Shown here: positions 1 through 7,688 of the stretch, one piece after another | Layout of the letters: the number at the start of each line of letters is the position of its first letter | Numbering within the stretch: position 1 is the stretch's first letter | Source: Methanosarcinales archaeon | GTDB taxonomy: Archaea; Halobacteriota; Methanosarcinia; Methanosarcinales; Methanosarcinaceae | Direction: 5' to 3' | DNA: 13,612 bases | Assembly: GCA_012329085.1 (NCBI GenBank) | Contig: JAAXQB010000334.1 | Location: 1 to 13,612, forward strand | Made by a program: the position numbers and the translations under genes | Notes under the pieces: generated by a model | The model's database searches: none | Seen by the model: the letters and a program-made list of their open reading frames with translations, nothing else | Told to the model about the DNA's origin: nothing

Positions 1-455
1 GCAGATTGTCAGGATTTTAAAAGCACATTTAACACTCATTCATTCTGAATGAGTTTTGAAAAGAATTGACGAAATAAGCTGCCACATCTTATATAATAAG
101 AAAAACTTTCTCTGCGTCCTAAATTAAACAAATTGGAAAATTGGACGCAGATAAACGCAGATTATCAGGATTTTAAATATAAAGAATTGACGAAATAAGC
201 TGTTACATCTTATATAATAAGAAAAACTTTCTCTGCGTAAATTTGGCGTTTATCTGCGTCCTAAATTAAACAAATTGGAAAATTGAACGCAGATATACGC
301 AGATATACGCAGATTGCTAGGATTTTAAATATAAAGAATTGACGAAATAAGATGCTACATCTTATATAATAAGAAAAACTTTCTCTGCATAAATCTGCAT
401 AAATCTGCGTCCTAAATTAGGTAGAAGTTATACTTTATATGCGATAAAAAAATAG
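1..455. repeat. Cluster of TCTGCGT-type intergenic repeats, three copies
   Basis: A 58-bp block starting AAAGAATTGACG and ending at TCTGCGT (or TCTGCAT) occurs at 60-117, 181-238 and 333-390, with only a few differences between copies. Between the blocks are runs of a 10-bp unit in both orientations: ACGCAGATAT at 287-314 and AAATCTGCAT around 391-410. TCTGCGTCC at 111-119 can pair with GGACGCAGA at 143-151, so each unit can fold. From memory, similar 'ATCTGCGTTTATCTGCG' phrases occur in spacers of many unrelated prokaryotes; this is not a database result. No open reading frame lies here. A related single copy sits at 4167-4226. Confidence 0.85.
24..58. repeat. Solo copy of the GAATGAG palindrome element inside a TCTGCGT repeat
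   Basis: CTCATTCA (35-42), loop TTC, TGAATGAG (46-53) is a perfect 8-bp palindrome. It is preceded by ATTTAACA, the complement of the TGTTAAAT flank of the array at 12121-12148. In repeat copies 2 and 3 the segment from AGGATTTTAA to AAGAATTGACG is nearly contiguous. In this copy about 35 extra bases sit at that junction. The natural reading is insertion of this element into a pre-existing repeat. Confidence 0.7.
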
Positions 456-857
456 AAAATCGCTATATTTTGGAATTGTGCCGTTCATTCTAAAGCTTAG
501 GTATTAATGGGTGATGGCGTTCTTGCAATTATTACATTATATGATGATTAAAACTCAAAATTGAAAATTAGGCTACGCTGTGGAAATCTGCAATTTCCGT
601 TTTGAGCATAATAACATGCATTAGGATAGTTTATTTTATGAACTTTCACAAACATTGGAGACAATATTGAACAAAAATCGTATTGATTGGATATTTTTAA
701 AATGAAATTAGAACAGGAATAACTGCGAAGAGATTGGCAATTCTTTAAAAGTGTTCTAAATTTTAGTAATCATCATTATATTTCTATCAAATTAGTTTGT
801 GGTTGTTGCTTATTCTCATAAGATATTCAAGATTAAACAACTTGACAGTATCCGATT
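456..857. other. Spacer without a recognisable gene
   Basis: No convincing reading frame is present. ATG at 508 opens only a 14-codon frame. One possible fold is an outer stem CTCAAAA (554-560) with TTTTGAG (600-606), enclosing a hairpin GGAAAT (582-587) with ATTTCC (593-598). I know no RNA family that matches it. The right part is the 3' flank of the minus-strand DUF255 gene. Confidence 0.5.
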
Positions 858-2984
858 TTATTTTTTCATCAACTCAGATATTTTTGTAACATCTGTTGTT
901 GGCGCACTACACGCATAATTACGACATACATAAACTGTAGCTTTACCTTCTATATTTGTCAGATATTTTGTAAACTCTGCAATCTCGGTTATGCCTGACG
1001 ACAGACTCTCGATAGGAACGAAGAGTAAAACCTTGTTAGGCGAATATTGTTTATAGACTTCGTTCACCATATCTTGAGTATCTCTTGCTGATAAATTTCC
1101 CACAATTACTATCTCTAATGATGGTCCAAATCCAAAGTCCAAAGCAGATAATAGTTGAGTGTGTGCCGTAGGAATTTGACTTATATTATTTGCAAAAGTT
1201 TTGGCAATTTGCCATGCATTGTCTTCAAACTCGCTTCTTGCAGTTATACGCGATAATCGTAACAGATTGATTGCTGCTACAGAATTTCCTGACGGAATGG
1301 CACCATCATAAATCTCTTTTTGTCGCACAATTAAATTCTCACCATCCTCCGCCGTAAAAAACAATCCACCAGTTTTTTCATCCCAAAAAAAGGTCAACAA
1401 ATCTTTAGTGAGATCCAAAGCAAATTCTAAATAACGAATTTTAAAAGTAGCCTCATAGAGTTCTAACAATCCCCAAATTAGAAATGCATAATCATCCACA
1501 TGGGCTGTAATGCCTGCTTCACCATCTCGATAACGATGAAGTAACCGACCATCAGGACTTCTCATGTCTCTTAATATGAAATCAGCAGCGTGCATAGCCG
1601 CATTAGCATAATCCGGCTCATTCAACACTTGTGCACCTTTAGCTAAAGCTGCAATCATTAAACCATTCCAATCAACAAGAATTTTATCATCTTTATATGG
1701 GTGAGTTCGTTGCTTACGCACTTCGAATAATTTTTGTCGAGCCGATTCTAATTCTCGATATAATTCACTTACAGACATTCCAAATTCTGCGGCATAATCT
1801 GATAAAGGTCTCTGGATATGCAAAATATTTGTTCCAGACAGTTTGGATGAATTTTCTTCTCGAAAATTACCCTCATCTGATAAATTAAAGATTTTGATTA
1901 CTAAATTTGCTTGTTCATCCCCCAGTATATGACGAATCTCATCAGTAGCCCAAACATAAAACTTTCCCTCCTTTGCTTCACTATCAGCATCTTCTGCAGA
2001 ATAAAAACCACCTTTTTCATCCGTCATATCTCGCAAGACATAGGTAAAAATATCTCTCGCTGTTTGAGCATATTCAGATTTATTCGTTGCTTGATAGGCT
2101 TCAATATAAGCCATGGCTAACATTGCTTGATCGTAAAGCATTTTTTCAAAGTGAGGAACAAGCCATTGACTATCAGTAGAATAACGATGAAAACCAAATC
2201 CGACATGATCGTATATGCCTCCTCGGCGCATGATTTGTAAAGTTTTTTCAACCATATTAAGAGCATGTTCCTCTCCTGTTCGGTGCCAATAACGAAGTAA
2301 GAAAAGCAAATTATGAGGAGATGGAAATTTGGGAGCATTGCTAAAACCGCCATAATGCTTATCAAACCGATGTTCAAATTCAGTATACGCTTTTTCAAGA
2401 ATAGATTCATCCAGATCATCTCCCAATGAGCTAATTTTTTGATGTTGTAATTCTGCAACAATCTCTTGTGCTGTATATAATACTTGTTGGCGACTTGTTG
2501 TCCAAACCTCTTTAATACGCGGAATAAGTGTCATCATTCCTACACGACCGTAACGATCGTCTTTGGGAATATAGGTACCAGCAAAGAATGGCTTTTTATC
2601 CGGTGTCATGATAATCGTAAGCGGCCAACCACCTCCACCAGTCATCATATGACAAACAGTCATGTAGATATTGTCGATGTCAGGACGCTCTTCTCTGTCC
2701 ACTTTGATTGAAACAAAGGATTGATTCATCAATTTAGCCACTGCCGAATCCTCAAACGACTCGTGTTCCATAACATGACACCAGTGGCAGGTCGAATAGC
2801 CGATTGATAAAAATATGGGCTTATCCTCCTTACGCGCTTTCTCGAACGCTTCATCACCCCAAGGATACCAATTCACTGGATTTTTGGCATGTTGAAGAAG
2901 GTATGGGCTTTTTTCAAAAATCAATATATTGAATTCATCTCCACCATTAGGAGCAATATTTTTAAGTTCTTTTTCAGATAACAC
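858..2984 (-). CDS. DUF255 / YyaL-type thioredoxin-fold protein (SPATA20 homologue)
   Basis: A 708-residue protein of the family called thioredoxin domain-containing protein YyaL in bacteria and SPATA20 in animals. An N-terminal thioredoxin-like domain (about 20-180) opens with the family signature [19 protein letters not shown] and carries a CHWC redox-type motif at residues 66-69. The rest (about 190-690) is the (alpha/alpha)6-barrel-like part with repeated W/H-rich helices, and the tail keeps the family's paired cysteines (CRNYAC). Length is normal for the family and the frame is intact. Start is GTG at 2984, supported by GAGGTGA seven bases upstream. The biochemical role of the family is poorly known. 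Likely cytosolic, as there is no signal peptide. GC and CpG content look clearly higher than in sufCB, nadE and hef, suggesting separate ancestry. It follows a decayed ZIP permease on the same strand. Confidence 0.93.
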   Translation of the reverse strand: MLSEKELKNIAPNGGDEFNILIFEKSPYLLQHAKNPVNWYPWGDEAFEKARKEDKPIFLSIGYSTCHWCHVMEHESFEDSAVAKLMNQSFVSIKVDREERPDIDNIYMTVCHMMTGGGGWPLTIIMTPDKKPFFAGTYIPKDDRYGRVGMMTLIPRIKEVWTTSRQQVLYTAQEIVAELQHQKISSLGDDLDESILEKAYTEFEHRFDKHYGGFSNAPKFPSPHNLLFLLRYWHRTGEEHALNMVEKTLQIMRRGGIYDHVGFGFHRYSTDSQWLVPHFEKMLYDQAMLAMAYIEAYQATNKSEYAQTARDIFTYVLRDMTDEKGGFYSAEDADSEAKEGKFYVWATDEIRHILGDEQANLVIKIFNLSDEGNFREENSSKLSGTNILHIQRPLSDYAAEFGMSVSELYRELESARQKLFEVRKQRTHPYKDDKILVDWNGLMIAALAKGAQVLNEPDYANAAMHAADFILRDMRSPDGRLLHRYRDGEAGITAHVDDYAFLIWGLLELYEATFKIRYLEFALDLTKDLLTFFWDEKTGGLFFTAEDGENLIVRQKEIYDGAIPSGNSVAAINLLRLSRITARSEFEDNAWQIAKTFANNISQIPTAHTQLLSALDFGFGPSLEIVIVGNLSARDTQDMVNEVYKQYSPNKVLLFVPIESLSSGITEIAEFTKYLTNIEGKATVYVCRNYACSAPTTDVTKISELMKK

Positions 2985-2991
2985 AATTAAG

Positions 2992-2998
2992 TCACCTC
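2992..2998 (-). promoter_or_regulatory. Shine-Dalgarno site fixing the GTG start of the DUF255 gene
   Basis: On the minus strand GAGGTGA lies seven bases before the GTG at 2984. It is a strong match to the archaeal anti-SD sequence and justifies the non-ATG start. Confidence 0.7.
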
Positions 2999-3012
2999 AA
3001 TTTTATAATTTT

Positions 3013-3202
3013 TTAAGTCATAGATGTAGCCAAGACAATCATAAGCAAAAATCCAATGATAAGACCAAAGATGGCTGAGCGTTCGTGTCCATAGCGATGA
3101 CTTTCTGTGATATCCCCCTATTAATGTCAACATCATTGCTCCTGTTATAATCGCACTCCAAATTATATGGGTTAAAAAGTATCTTAAAGAAGCTTTGATG
3201 CA
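3013..3202 (-). pseudogene. C-terminal remnant of a ZIP-family metal permease, frameshifted
   Basis: On the minus strand, from the TGC codon at 3202, the frame reads IKASLRYFLTHIIW, SAIITGAMMLTLIG and then goes out of frame at a run of five G (plus-strand C at 3114-3118). With one G fewer it continues as DITESHRYGHERSAIF, GLIIGFLLMIVLATSMT and a TAA stop at 3013. The pattern of small residues, then ESHR-GH, then GF-LM is that of the last transmembrane helices of ZIP/GufA-like zinc transporters, which are usually about 230-270 residues long. An in-frame TAG (3203-3205) stops the frame upstream and no further ZIP sequence is recognisable, so the N-terminal part is lost. Whether the G-run change is real or a sequencing error, the gene is truncated. 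The family assignment is by eye. Confidence 0.6.
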
Positions 3203-4166
3203 CTACTTGATTTTGATGTAAAAGAAATATTCACGATAAACTTTGCTAATTTTTTTATAATAATGGCACCCATTCTGTCCCATAAAAATCCACATTCATA
3301 TCTTATAAGAACTGCCATAAGTATATAAAGCAAGATTATATAGTATATTTTCCTCACGAGGTTCTCTAAAAAGCAATCATGCGTTGGAGTTTTAAAAGAA
3401 TTTCGCAATTTTAAATAGTGGATTTTAATTAAATCTTTTCATCATCTTTTGTGACCGATGAAAAATTATTTCTTAATTCATATCTTAAATCTGCCTTTTA
3501 AGAAATAATTTAATTAAATTTTTTCATATCTGATTGGTGTCTTCTTTCAAATTTGAATAATCAATATTTATTTAATTATTCAATATTACAATTTTAATAC
3601 TAAACTTTACAAATTTTGATTTTTTTATCTATTAATAAAATAGAATTTTTTAATCTCATTTGCATATAAGAAAACAATTTCTTTTACAACTTATAAGAAA
3701 TAAATATGCCCTTTAATATTTTTATCTTTTTGATTTTATTAAATCCGCAAATTTTTTTTATTCAGGGTTATTCTTAACAAATACACTTGACTTTTTTCAT
3801 ATATTCCACAATTATCCCCAAAAATTGTTTTTTCTTTATGTATATAAAAAATGCCGAATGAAAAGCGATTAGTTTCAAATGATTTTTCAAAAGACTATGT
3901 CCTATTTTCAGGATTATAGGAATCCGATAATTTATATGTCTTTTCATTAAACCATTTATAAGTATTCACTTTATTAAATTATGGGCATGACTGCAGTATA
4001 TCAATTAAAGCATATTCTTTATGATTAATTGCTTTTTTTTATGAATGTAATTTTATAAATTATATACAGCGAGAAAAAATAATTTTTAGAATCGGATGCA
4101 AATGAACGCAAAAATCTTAAGAATTTAAACATGCAGATAAGGCTTATGATAATTTGAAGAAATAGT
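3203..4166. other. Long AT-rich spacer with inverted repeats and no supported gene
   Basis: No coding sequence can be supported. Visible structures are a perfect 13-bp inverted repeat (AAATTATTTCTTA 3463-3475 with TAAGAAATAATTT 3499-3511), flanked by near-direct copies of TAATTAAATCTTTTCAT at about 3426 and 3511; a 9-bp inverted repeat (3553-3561 with 3575-3583); and nested weak stems at 3857-3865/3940-3948 and 3901-3905/3916-3920. A partial copy of the AT-rich palindrome lies at 4047-4067. The 74-codon open frame across 3184-3408 has no family features and I do not regard it as a gene. Confidence 0.5.
3463..3511. repeat. Perfect 13-bp inverted repeat with flanking direct repeats
   Basis: The arms at 3463-3475 and 3499-3511 are exact reverse complements with a 23-base loop. 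The outer flanks are near-identical 17-bp direct repeats (about 3426-3442 and 3511-3527, one T/C difference). The arrangement resembles a tiny inserted element or a stem-loop, but AT-rich sequence gives such matches more readily than balanced sequence. Confidence 0.45.
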
Positions 4167-4226
4167 TTTGGCGTTTATCTGCGTCCTAAATAGGAAGCAA
4201 TTATATTTTATATAATACAAAAAAAA
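4167..4226. repeat. Isolated copy of the TCTGCGT repeat
   Basis: Twenty-five bases at 4167-4191, running through GGCGTTTATCTGCGTCC, match 242-266 exactly. The following TAGGAAG, an AT-rich stretch and an A-run parallel the right end of the 1-455 cluster (404-455). Degraded complementary pieces (GAACGCA at 4104-4110, GCAGATAA at 4133-4140) lie upstream. It has the same orientation as the cluster at the left edge. Confidence 0.75.
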
Positions 4227-4269
4227 TATTAAAGCCTTAAAAACCAATTTCATTGAATTCACAAGGCTT
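4219..4269 (-). terminator. Probable terminator of the sufCB operon
   Basis: Just after the sufB stop on the minus strand, AAGCCTT (4269-4263) can pair with AAGGCTT (4238-4232), followed by TAATA and a run of T (4226-4219). The 24-base loop is long, so the T-run may be the working part, as is common in archaea. Confidence 0.4.
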
Positions 4270-4282
4270 AATTATGCAATTC

Positions 4283-5509
4283 TCACATTGCACTTTCAAT
4301 AGTTTTGTCTATAAGATCTTTAACTTGTTCTGCAATATTATCTGGAAGTCCAGTTATATCCACACTTAAAAATCCTTTTATAATGAGAGAAGTTGCATCT
4401 GATTCTGAAAGCCCCCTTGACATAAGATAATTAAGCTCTTCCTCTGCAATCTTCCCAACAGCCGCTTCGTGTGATAAATTTAAATCCATTCTTTTAGCTT
4501 CAAGTACAGGGACTGCATAAATAAGTGCAGAATCTGATAAAATAAGACCATTGCATTCAAGATGCCCTCTTACATTTTCAGAGCCTCCAATTAAATGCCC
4601 CCTTGCAATTGATTTGGAATTATCTACAGAAATAGATCGTGATATTATATCTGCACTACTATTTTTTCCATTAAGTATTACTTTTGTTCCAAGATCCAAA
4701 ACAGAATCTTTTTTACCATATGAAATACTTTGAAATACAGCTTTTGAATTATCGCCATTGCAAAATGCCGTAGGATAACTTTGAATAGATTTTACAGGAT
4801 TTAATATAACATAATTATTAATGAAAATACCATTTTCTTCAATAACAATTGCAGTTCTAGGTCTTACATGCACATTTTTACCCCAATTATGTACCATAGT
4901 AAAAGTGAGTTTTCCACCTTTTTTAATATAAATTTCTGTGACTCCTATATGCAATCCAGATTCTACATGTTCTGGGGTAGTACAACCTGAAATTATATGC
5001 AATTCTGCATCTTCTTCAACTATAATGATGTTATGCACATTTTGAGTCACATCATCCTCACTAATCAAAAGACATGATTGTAAAGGCATTTTTTCTTTTA
5101 TACCTTTTGGAACTCGTATAAAATATCCTTCTGTCAATTCAAGTTCTGCACGCGCTGCATATTTATCAGTTATTTTAACGGCATTCCAATAATATTCACT
5201 TAAATCATATTTAGAAAAAGCCACAGATAGAGGCATTATAACAGTATTAGAACCAAATGTTGAATAAACAGGATCTTGATTTATTTGAAGATAAGTTCCA
5301 ATAATATTAGATTCGTTAAGATTTATTCCAACATTAGTCATAGATTTTTTACTAATCTCATCTAAATTTTCAAGAGTTGAAATTTTTTTTATATTTTCTA
5401 CTTTTGTAATATAATCATCAAGATTTAAATCTTCTCCATATTTTGCAGGAGTTGATTTAAATTTTTCTGCAATTTCTTTTAATTCTTTACTTCTTGCTCT
5501 CGATAGCAT
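4283..5509 (-). CDS. sufB: SufB-type Fe-S cluster assembly scaffold protein
   Basis: A 408-residue SufB/SufD family protein, the scaffold that partners the SufC ATPase to build iron-sulfur clusters in the cytosol. The C-terminal part carries the family core: ECNG with a cysteine at about residue 319, in the position of the catalytic Cys of E. coli SufB, then SHEAAVGKI with a histidine at about 347 and EEELNYLMSRGLSESDA. The middle is the beta-helix repeat region. It is shorter than bacterial SufB (about 495 residues), as in archaeal two-gene systems. I choose ATG at 5509, not the GTG at 5518: GAGGTG at 5521-5516 sits six bases before this ATG and contains that GTG. The gene overlaps the end of sufC by 31 bases, implying translational coupling. 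No sufD, sufS, sufE or sufU is nearby. Confidence 0.93.
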   Translation of the reverse strand: MLSRARSKELKEIAEKFKSTPAKYGEDLNLDDYITKVENIKKISTLENLDEISKKSMTNVGINLNESNIIGTYLQINQDPVYSTFGSNTVIMPLSVAFSKYDLSEYYWNAVKITDKYAARAELELTEGYFIRVPKGIKEKMPLQSCLLISEDDVTQNVHNIIIVEEDAELHIISGCTTPEHVESGLHIGVTEIYIKKGGKLTFTMVHNWGKNVHVRPRTAIVIEENGIFINNYVILNPVKSIQSYPTAFCNGDNSKAVFQSISYGKKDSVLDLGTKVILNGKNSSADIISRSISVDNSKSIARGHLIGGSENVRGHLECNGLILSDSALIYAVPVLEAKRMDLNLSHEAAVGKIAEEELNYLMSRGLSESDATSLIIKGFLSVDITGLPDNIAEQVKDLIDKTIESAM

Positions 5510-6225
5510 TCGATACACCTCTTATAACCGTTTTTCATTATGTGATTTAACATTTCATTTGGATTTCCAGAACATAAAATTTGTTTATTATATAATACAT
5601 GTGCTTTATCAATATCGATGTATTTAAATATATGCCCAAGATGAGTTATTATAAGCCCAGAAGTTTTTCTTTCACTTATTTTTTTATTTTTATCCAACAT
5701 TTCATTCATAAGCGTTCCTAAAAGTTCTACATTCTCTACATCTACGCCACTATCGGGTTCATCATACATTATAAACTCAGGATTTTGAGAATATACTTGA
5801 AGCATTTCAGATCTTTTTACTTCTCCGCCTGAAAATCCAACATTCACATCTCTTTTTAGAAAACTGTCCATTTTTAATATAGAAGACATATCTACCACTT
5901 CTTTTTCAGATTTGGATGAAATTATATTAAGCAATGCATTAAGTTTAACTCCTGTTATAGTTGGAGGCCGTTGATGGATTATACCAATTCCAAGTCTTGC
6001 CCTCTCATCTATTGGCATACCCACTAGATCTTTTCCTTTAAAATATATTTGTCCTTTTAAAACTTCATATTTTGGATTTCCAATAATGGCATTTAATAAT
6101 GTTGATTTTCCAGAACCATTTGGTCCAAAAAGTACATGTGCTTCTCCCTTTTCTATATGCAAATAGAGATCTTCTAAAATAATTTTATTTTCAATTTTAA
6201 CTGATAATTCATCAATTTGAATCAT
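5479..6225 (-). CDS. sufC: SufC-type ABC ATPase for Fe-S cluster assembly
   Basis: A 248-residue stand-alone ABC ATPase of the SufC type. It powers conformational change of the SufB scaffold and is not a transporter, having no membrane partner here. In order: Walker A GPNGSGKS at 34-41, Q-loop glutamine at 85 (HQRPP), signature FSGGEVKRSE at 131-140 (the KRSE form is typical of SufC), Walker B FIMYDEP with catalytic Glu at about 156, PDSGVD D-loop, and switch His at about 195 (ITHLGH). Length is normal. ATG at 6225 is preceded by GGTGA with four bases between. The C-terminus carries a CIEC pair (237-240). It is the first gene of a two-gene operon and its 3' end overlaps sufB. Confidence 0.95.
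   Translation of the reverse strand: MIQIDELSVKIENKIILEDLYLHIEKGEAHVLFGPNGSGKSTLLNAIIGNPKYEVLKGQIYFKGKDLVGMPIDERARLGIGIIHQRPPTITGVKLNALLNIISSKSEKEVVDMSSILKMDSFLKRDVNVGFSGGEVKRSEMLQVYSQNPEFIMYDEPDSGVDVENVELLGTLMNEMLDKNKKISERKTSGLIITHLGHIFKYIDIDKAHVLYNKQILCSGNPNEMLNHIMKNGYKRCIECYREQEVKN
5516..5521 (-). promoter_or_regulatory. Shine-Dalgarno site of sufB, inside the sufC reading frame
   Basis: GAGGTG on the minus strand is followed by TATCGA and ATG (5509-5507). It is embedded in the last codons of sufC. Its GTG would be read as a start by a longest-frame rule, but as part of the ribosome site it argues for the downstream ATG. Confidence 0.7.
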
Positions 6226-6229
6226 TTAT

Positions 6230-6234
6230 TCACC
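6230..6234 (-). promoter_or_regulatory. Shine-Dalgarno site of sufC
   Basis: GGTGA on the minus strand, four bases before the ATG at 6225. Confidence 0.55.
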
Positions 6235-6261
6235 ATATTTAATCCGATTTTAGTTTGTATT

Positions 6262-6273
6262 GTATTTAAATTA
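6262..6273 (-). promoter_or_regulatory. Possible TATA box of the sufCB operon
   Basis: On the minus strand the AT stretch TTAATTTAAATA lies about 37-48 bases before the sufC ATG. A start of transcription about 25 bases further on would leave a short leader containing the ribosome site. Base composition is so AT-rich that this is only a suggestion. Confidence 0.3.
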
Positions 6274-6330
6274 AGAATACGCATAACTTATGACTTGTGA
6301 GGGGTTGATGAAAATATGCCCCATATATAA

Positions 6331-6547
6331 GAGATAACGCACATTCGAAAAGATCATTCGAAACGAATGGGCGCAATCACTCATTCTTCTATAATGAGTT
6401 TAAGAAAATCTTTGATAGCTCGTTCGGAACGAACGAGCGTTTGCTTGTTTAGAATGAACACGCGTTTGTTCATTTGGAACAAATGAGCGTTACTCGAACG
6501 AACGAGCGTTAATGAAAGTTAAATATATAATTTTATAAATTATATAC
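6331..6547. repeat. Palindrome array with 25-bp period and linked AT palindrome
   Basis: The array begins GAGATAACGC. It contains 19-bp palindromes at 6353-6371, 6380-6398, 6419-6437, 6444-6462 and 6469-6487, then a shortened one at 6493-6506. The units from 6419 start exactly 25 bases apart, with CGTTTG linkers at 6438-6443 and 6463-6468, then CGTTA. The best stem is GCTCGTTCG (6418-6426) with CGAACGAGC (6430-6438) around a GAA loop. The right end runs through GTTAAATA into the AT palindrome TATATAATTT / AAATTATATA (6524-6546). It fills the spacer between nadE and sufC. No protein is encoded. Confidence 0.85.
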
Positions 6548-6720
6548 AATTTGAAAATTTACAAAAATAATGTGAAAAATAATTTTTGCAATAGAACTAT
6601 GCAAAAAAATTTTAAATATTTTCTGCTTAGATATTAAGTTGTTTATCGTATATTAATGTTATTGATTCGGTTGGAATGGCTAATTTTAAATTTTTTAAGC
6701 GATGCATTTCATTTTTAATA
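6548..6720. other. AT-rich 3' flank of nadE
   Basis: No gene is visible. On the minus strand a run of seven T at about 6603-6609 lies some 110 bases beyond the nadE stop and could end its transcript. No stable hairpin precedes it. Confidence 0.3.
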
Positions 6721-7551
6721 TTAGGCAATAGGATTTGGAGGAGTTTTTCTTTTATGTAAATTTAATGGTATTCGAGAAAGTATGTTATTGAATTTAACAT
6801 CAGAAATTTCTTTATTTTTTTGAATAATTGTCAAATTTTCATTATTTTCATATGCAATAAGCATTTGATCAATTAATTCATATGAAAGCCCAAGCTCTTC
6901 TTCATCAGTTTGTCCTTCCCACAATCCTGCTGATGGTGCTTTAGATATTATCTCTTCAGAAATTCCCAGATATCGAGAAAGTGCCCGAACTTCAGTTTTA
7001 TACAAGTTTCCAATTGGTAGTATATCCACCCCTCCATCACCATATTTTGTATAATATCCAAGTAATATTTCAGTTCTATTTCCAGTGCCAATAACCATTT
7101 TATTAAATGAATTTGCATAGAAATAAAGAATTGCCATTCTAATACGAGCTTTTAAATTGCCTTTTGTACGATTATCAGATTGATTGCCATCAGGAATTAC
7201 ATCCATAAAAGAATTTAATATTTCAGATATGTCGATTGTTTTAAATTCTATTCCAAGGGATTTTGCTTGTTTTTCTGCATCTAATTTATCTTCATTTCTT
7301 ACAAGGTTTGAATCTGGAAGGTGAATTCCAATTACACTATCTTTGCCAAGTGCTTCAACTGTAAGATGTGCAACAAGTGTTGAATCTATACCACCACTTA
7401 ATCCAATGATTGCACCTGATGCATTCGATTCATTTATTTTATTTCGTATGAATTCTATAATTTTATTTTTGTGTTTTTCTAAAGGAAAAACCAACTGCGG
7501 AAAAATCTTTGATTTTTCAATGTTTGTTTTTTCAATATCGTTATTTTTCAT
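6721..7551 (-). CDS. nadE: NH3-dependent NAD+ synthetase
   Basis: A 276-residue N-type ATP pyrophosphatase that amidates deamido-NAD to NAD+, the last step of NAD biosynthesis. The PP-loop SGGIDST is at 52-58. Also present are LPD (78-80), the GNLKARIRM helix (131-139), GTGNRTE (155-161), and GYYTKYGDGGVDILPIGNLY (165-184), which binds ATP and deamido-NAD. SAGLWEGQTDEEELG (207-221) is the mobile loop. There is no glutaminase domain, so it should use free ammonia, as expected for archaea. Start is ATG at 7551; no Shine-Dalgarno site is seen, and AT-rich TATA-like sequence begins 12-30 bases upstream, so the transcript may be leaderless. It stands alone, separated from sufC by 495 bases. Confidence 0.95.
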   Translation of the reverse strand: MKNNDIEKTNIEKSKIFPQLVFPLEKHKNKIIEFIRNKINESNASGAIIGLSGGIDSTLVAHLTVEALGKDSVIGIHLPDSNLVRNEDKLDAEKQAKSLGIEFKTIDISEILNSFMDVIPDGNQSDNRTKGNLKARIRMAILYFYANSFNKMVIGTGNRTEILLGYYTKYGDGGVDILPIGNLYKTEVRALSRYLGISEEIISKAPSAGLWEGQTDEEELGLSYELIDQMLIAYENNENLTIIQKNKEISDVKFNNILSRIPLNLHKRKTPPNPIA

Positions 7552-7562
7552 TGTATATAATT

Positions 7563-7582
7563 GTATATAAAGTATAATTTTA
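7563..7582 (-). promoter_or_regulatory. Possible TATA region of nadE
   Basis: Minus-strand TTTATATAC (7571-7563) and AAAATTATAC (7581-7572) lie 12-30 bases before the ATG, which has no ribosome site. This fits a leaderless or nearly leaderless archaeal transcript. The TATA-like content of all spacers weakens the case. Confidence 0.3.
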
Positions 7583-7587
7583 TTTTA

Positions 7588-7688
7588 GTATATAATTTGT
7601 AAATCTCATTCGGAAAATTTGTTCGGAAAGCTCATTTGGAAAGCTCATTTGGAACGAATGGGCATTATTTGTTCTGATTGAGTGTTAT
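7588..7688. repeat. Palindrome array with four 13-bp half-units, upstream of nadE
   Basis: A half copy of the AT palindrome (GTATATAATTT, 7588-7598) is followed by four 13-bp units at 7605-7617, 7618-7630, 7631-7643 and 7644-7656 (type CTCATTTGGAAAG). The last grows into a full 19-bp palindrome at 7644-7662, CTCATTTGGAACGAATGGG. The right end is TTGTTCTGATTGAG and TGTTATT, resembling the TGTTAAAT end of the array at 12121-12148. It lies in the divergent spacer between nadE and the Yip1-like gene. Confidence 0.8.

Noticed and set aside
2117..2461. 114-codon frame on the minus strand
   Set aside because: It lies wholly inside the DUF255 gene in another frame. The DUF255 protein is continuous and family-like across this stretch.
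3184..3408. 74-codon open frame on the minus strand
   Set aside because: No family motif and no ribosome site, and its frame conflicts with the better supported ZIP remnant overlapping its end.
3857..3948. Structured RNA from nested stems
   Set aside because: Stems of 5-9 AT-rich pairs over long loops are expected by chance in this composition, and no known RNA motif is recognised.
5516..5518. GTG at 5518 as the start of sufB
   Set aside because: This GTG is part of the GAGGTG ribosome site, which is correctly spaced for the ATG at 5509.
6419..6506. CRISPR array
   Set aside because: The period is about 25 bases with linkers of only six near-constant bases. The palindromic part is the variable part, and there are no unique spacers of usual length and no cas genes.
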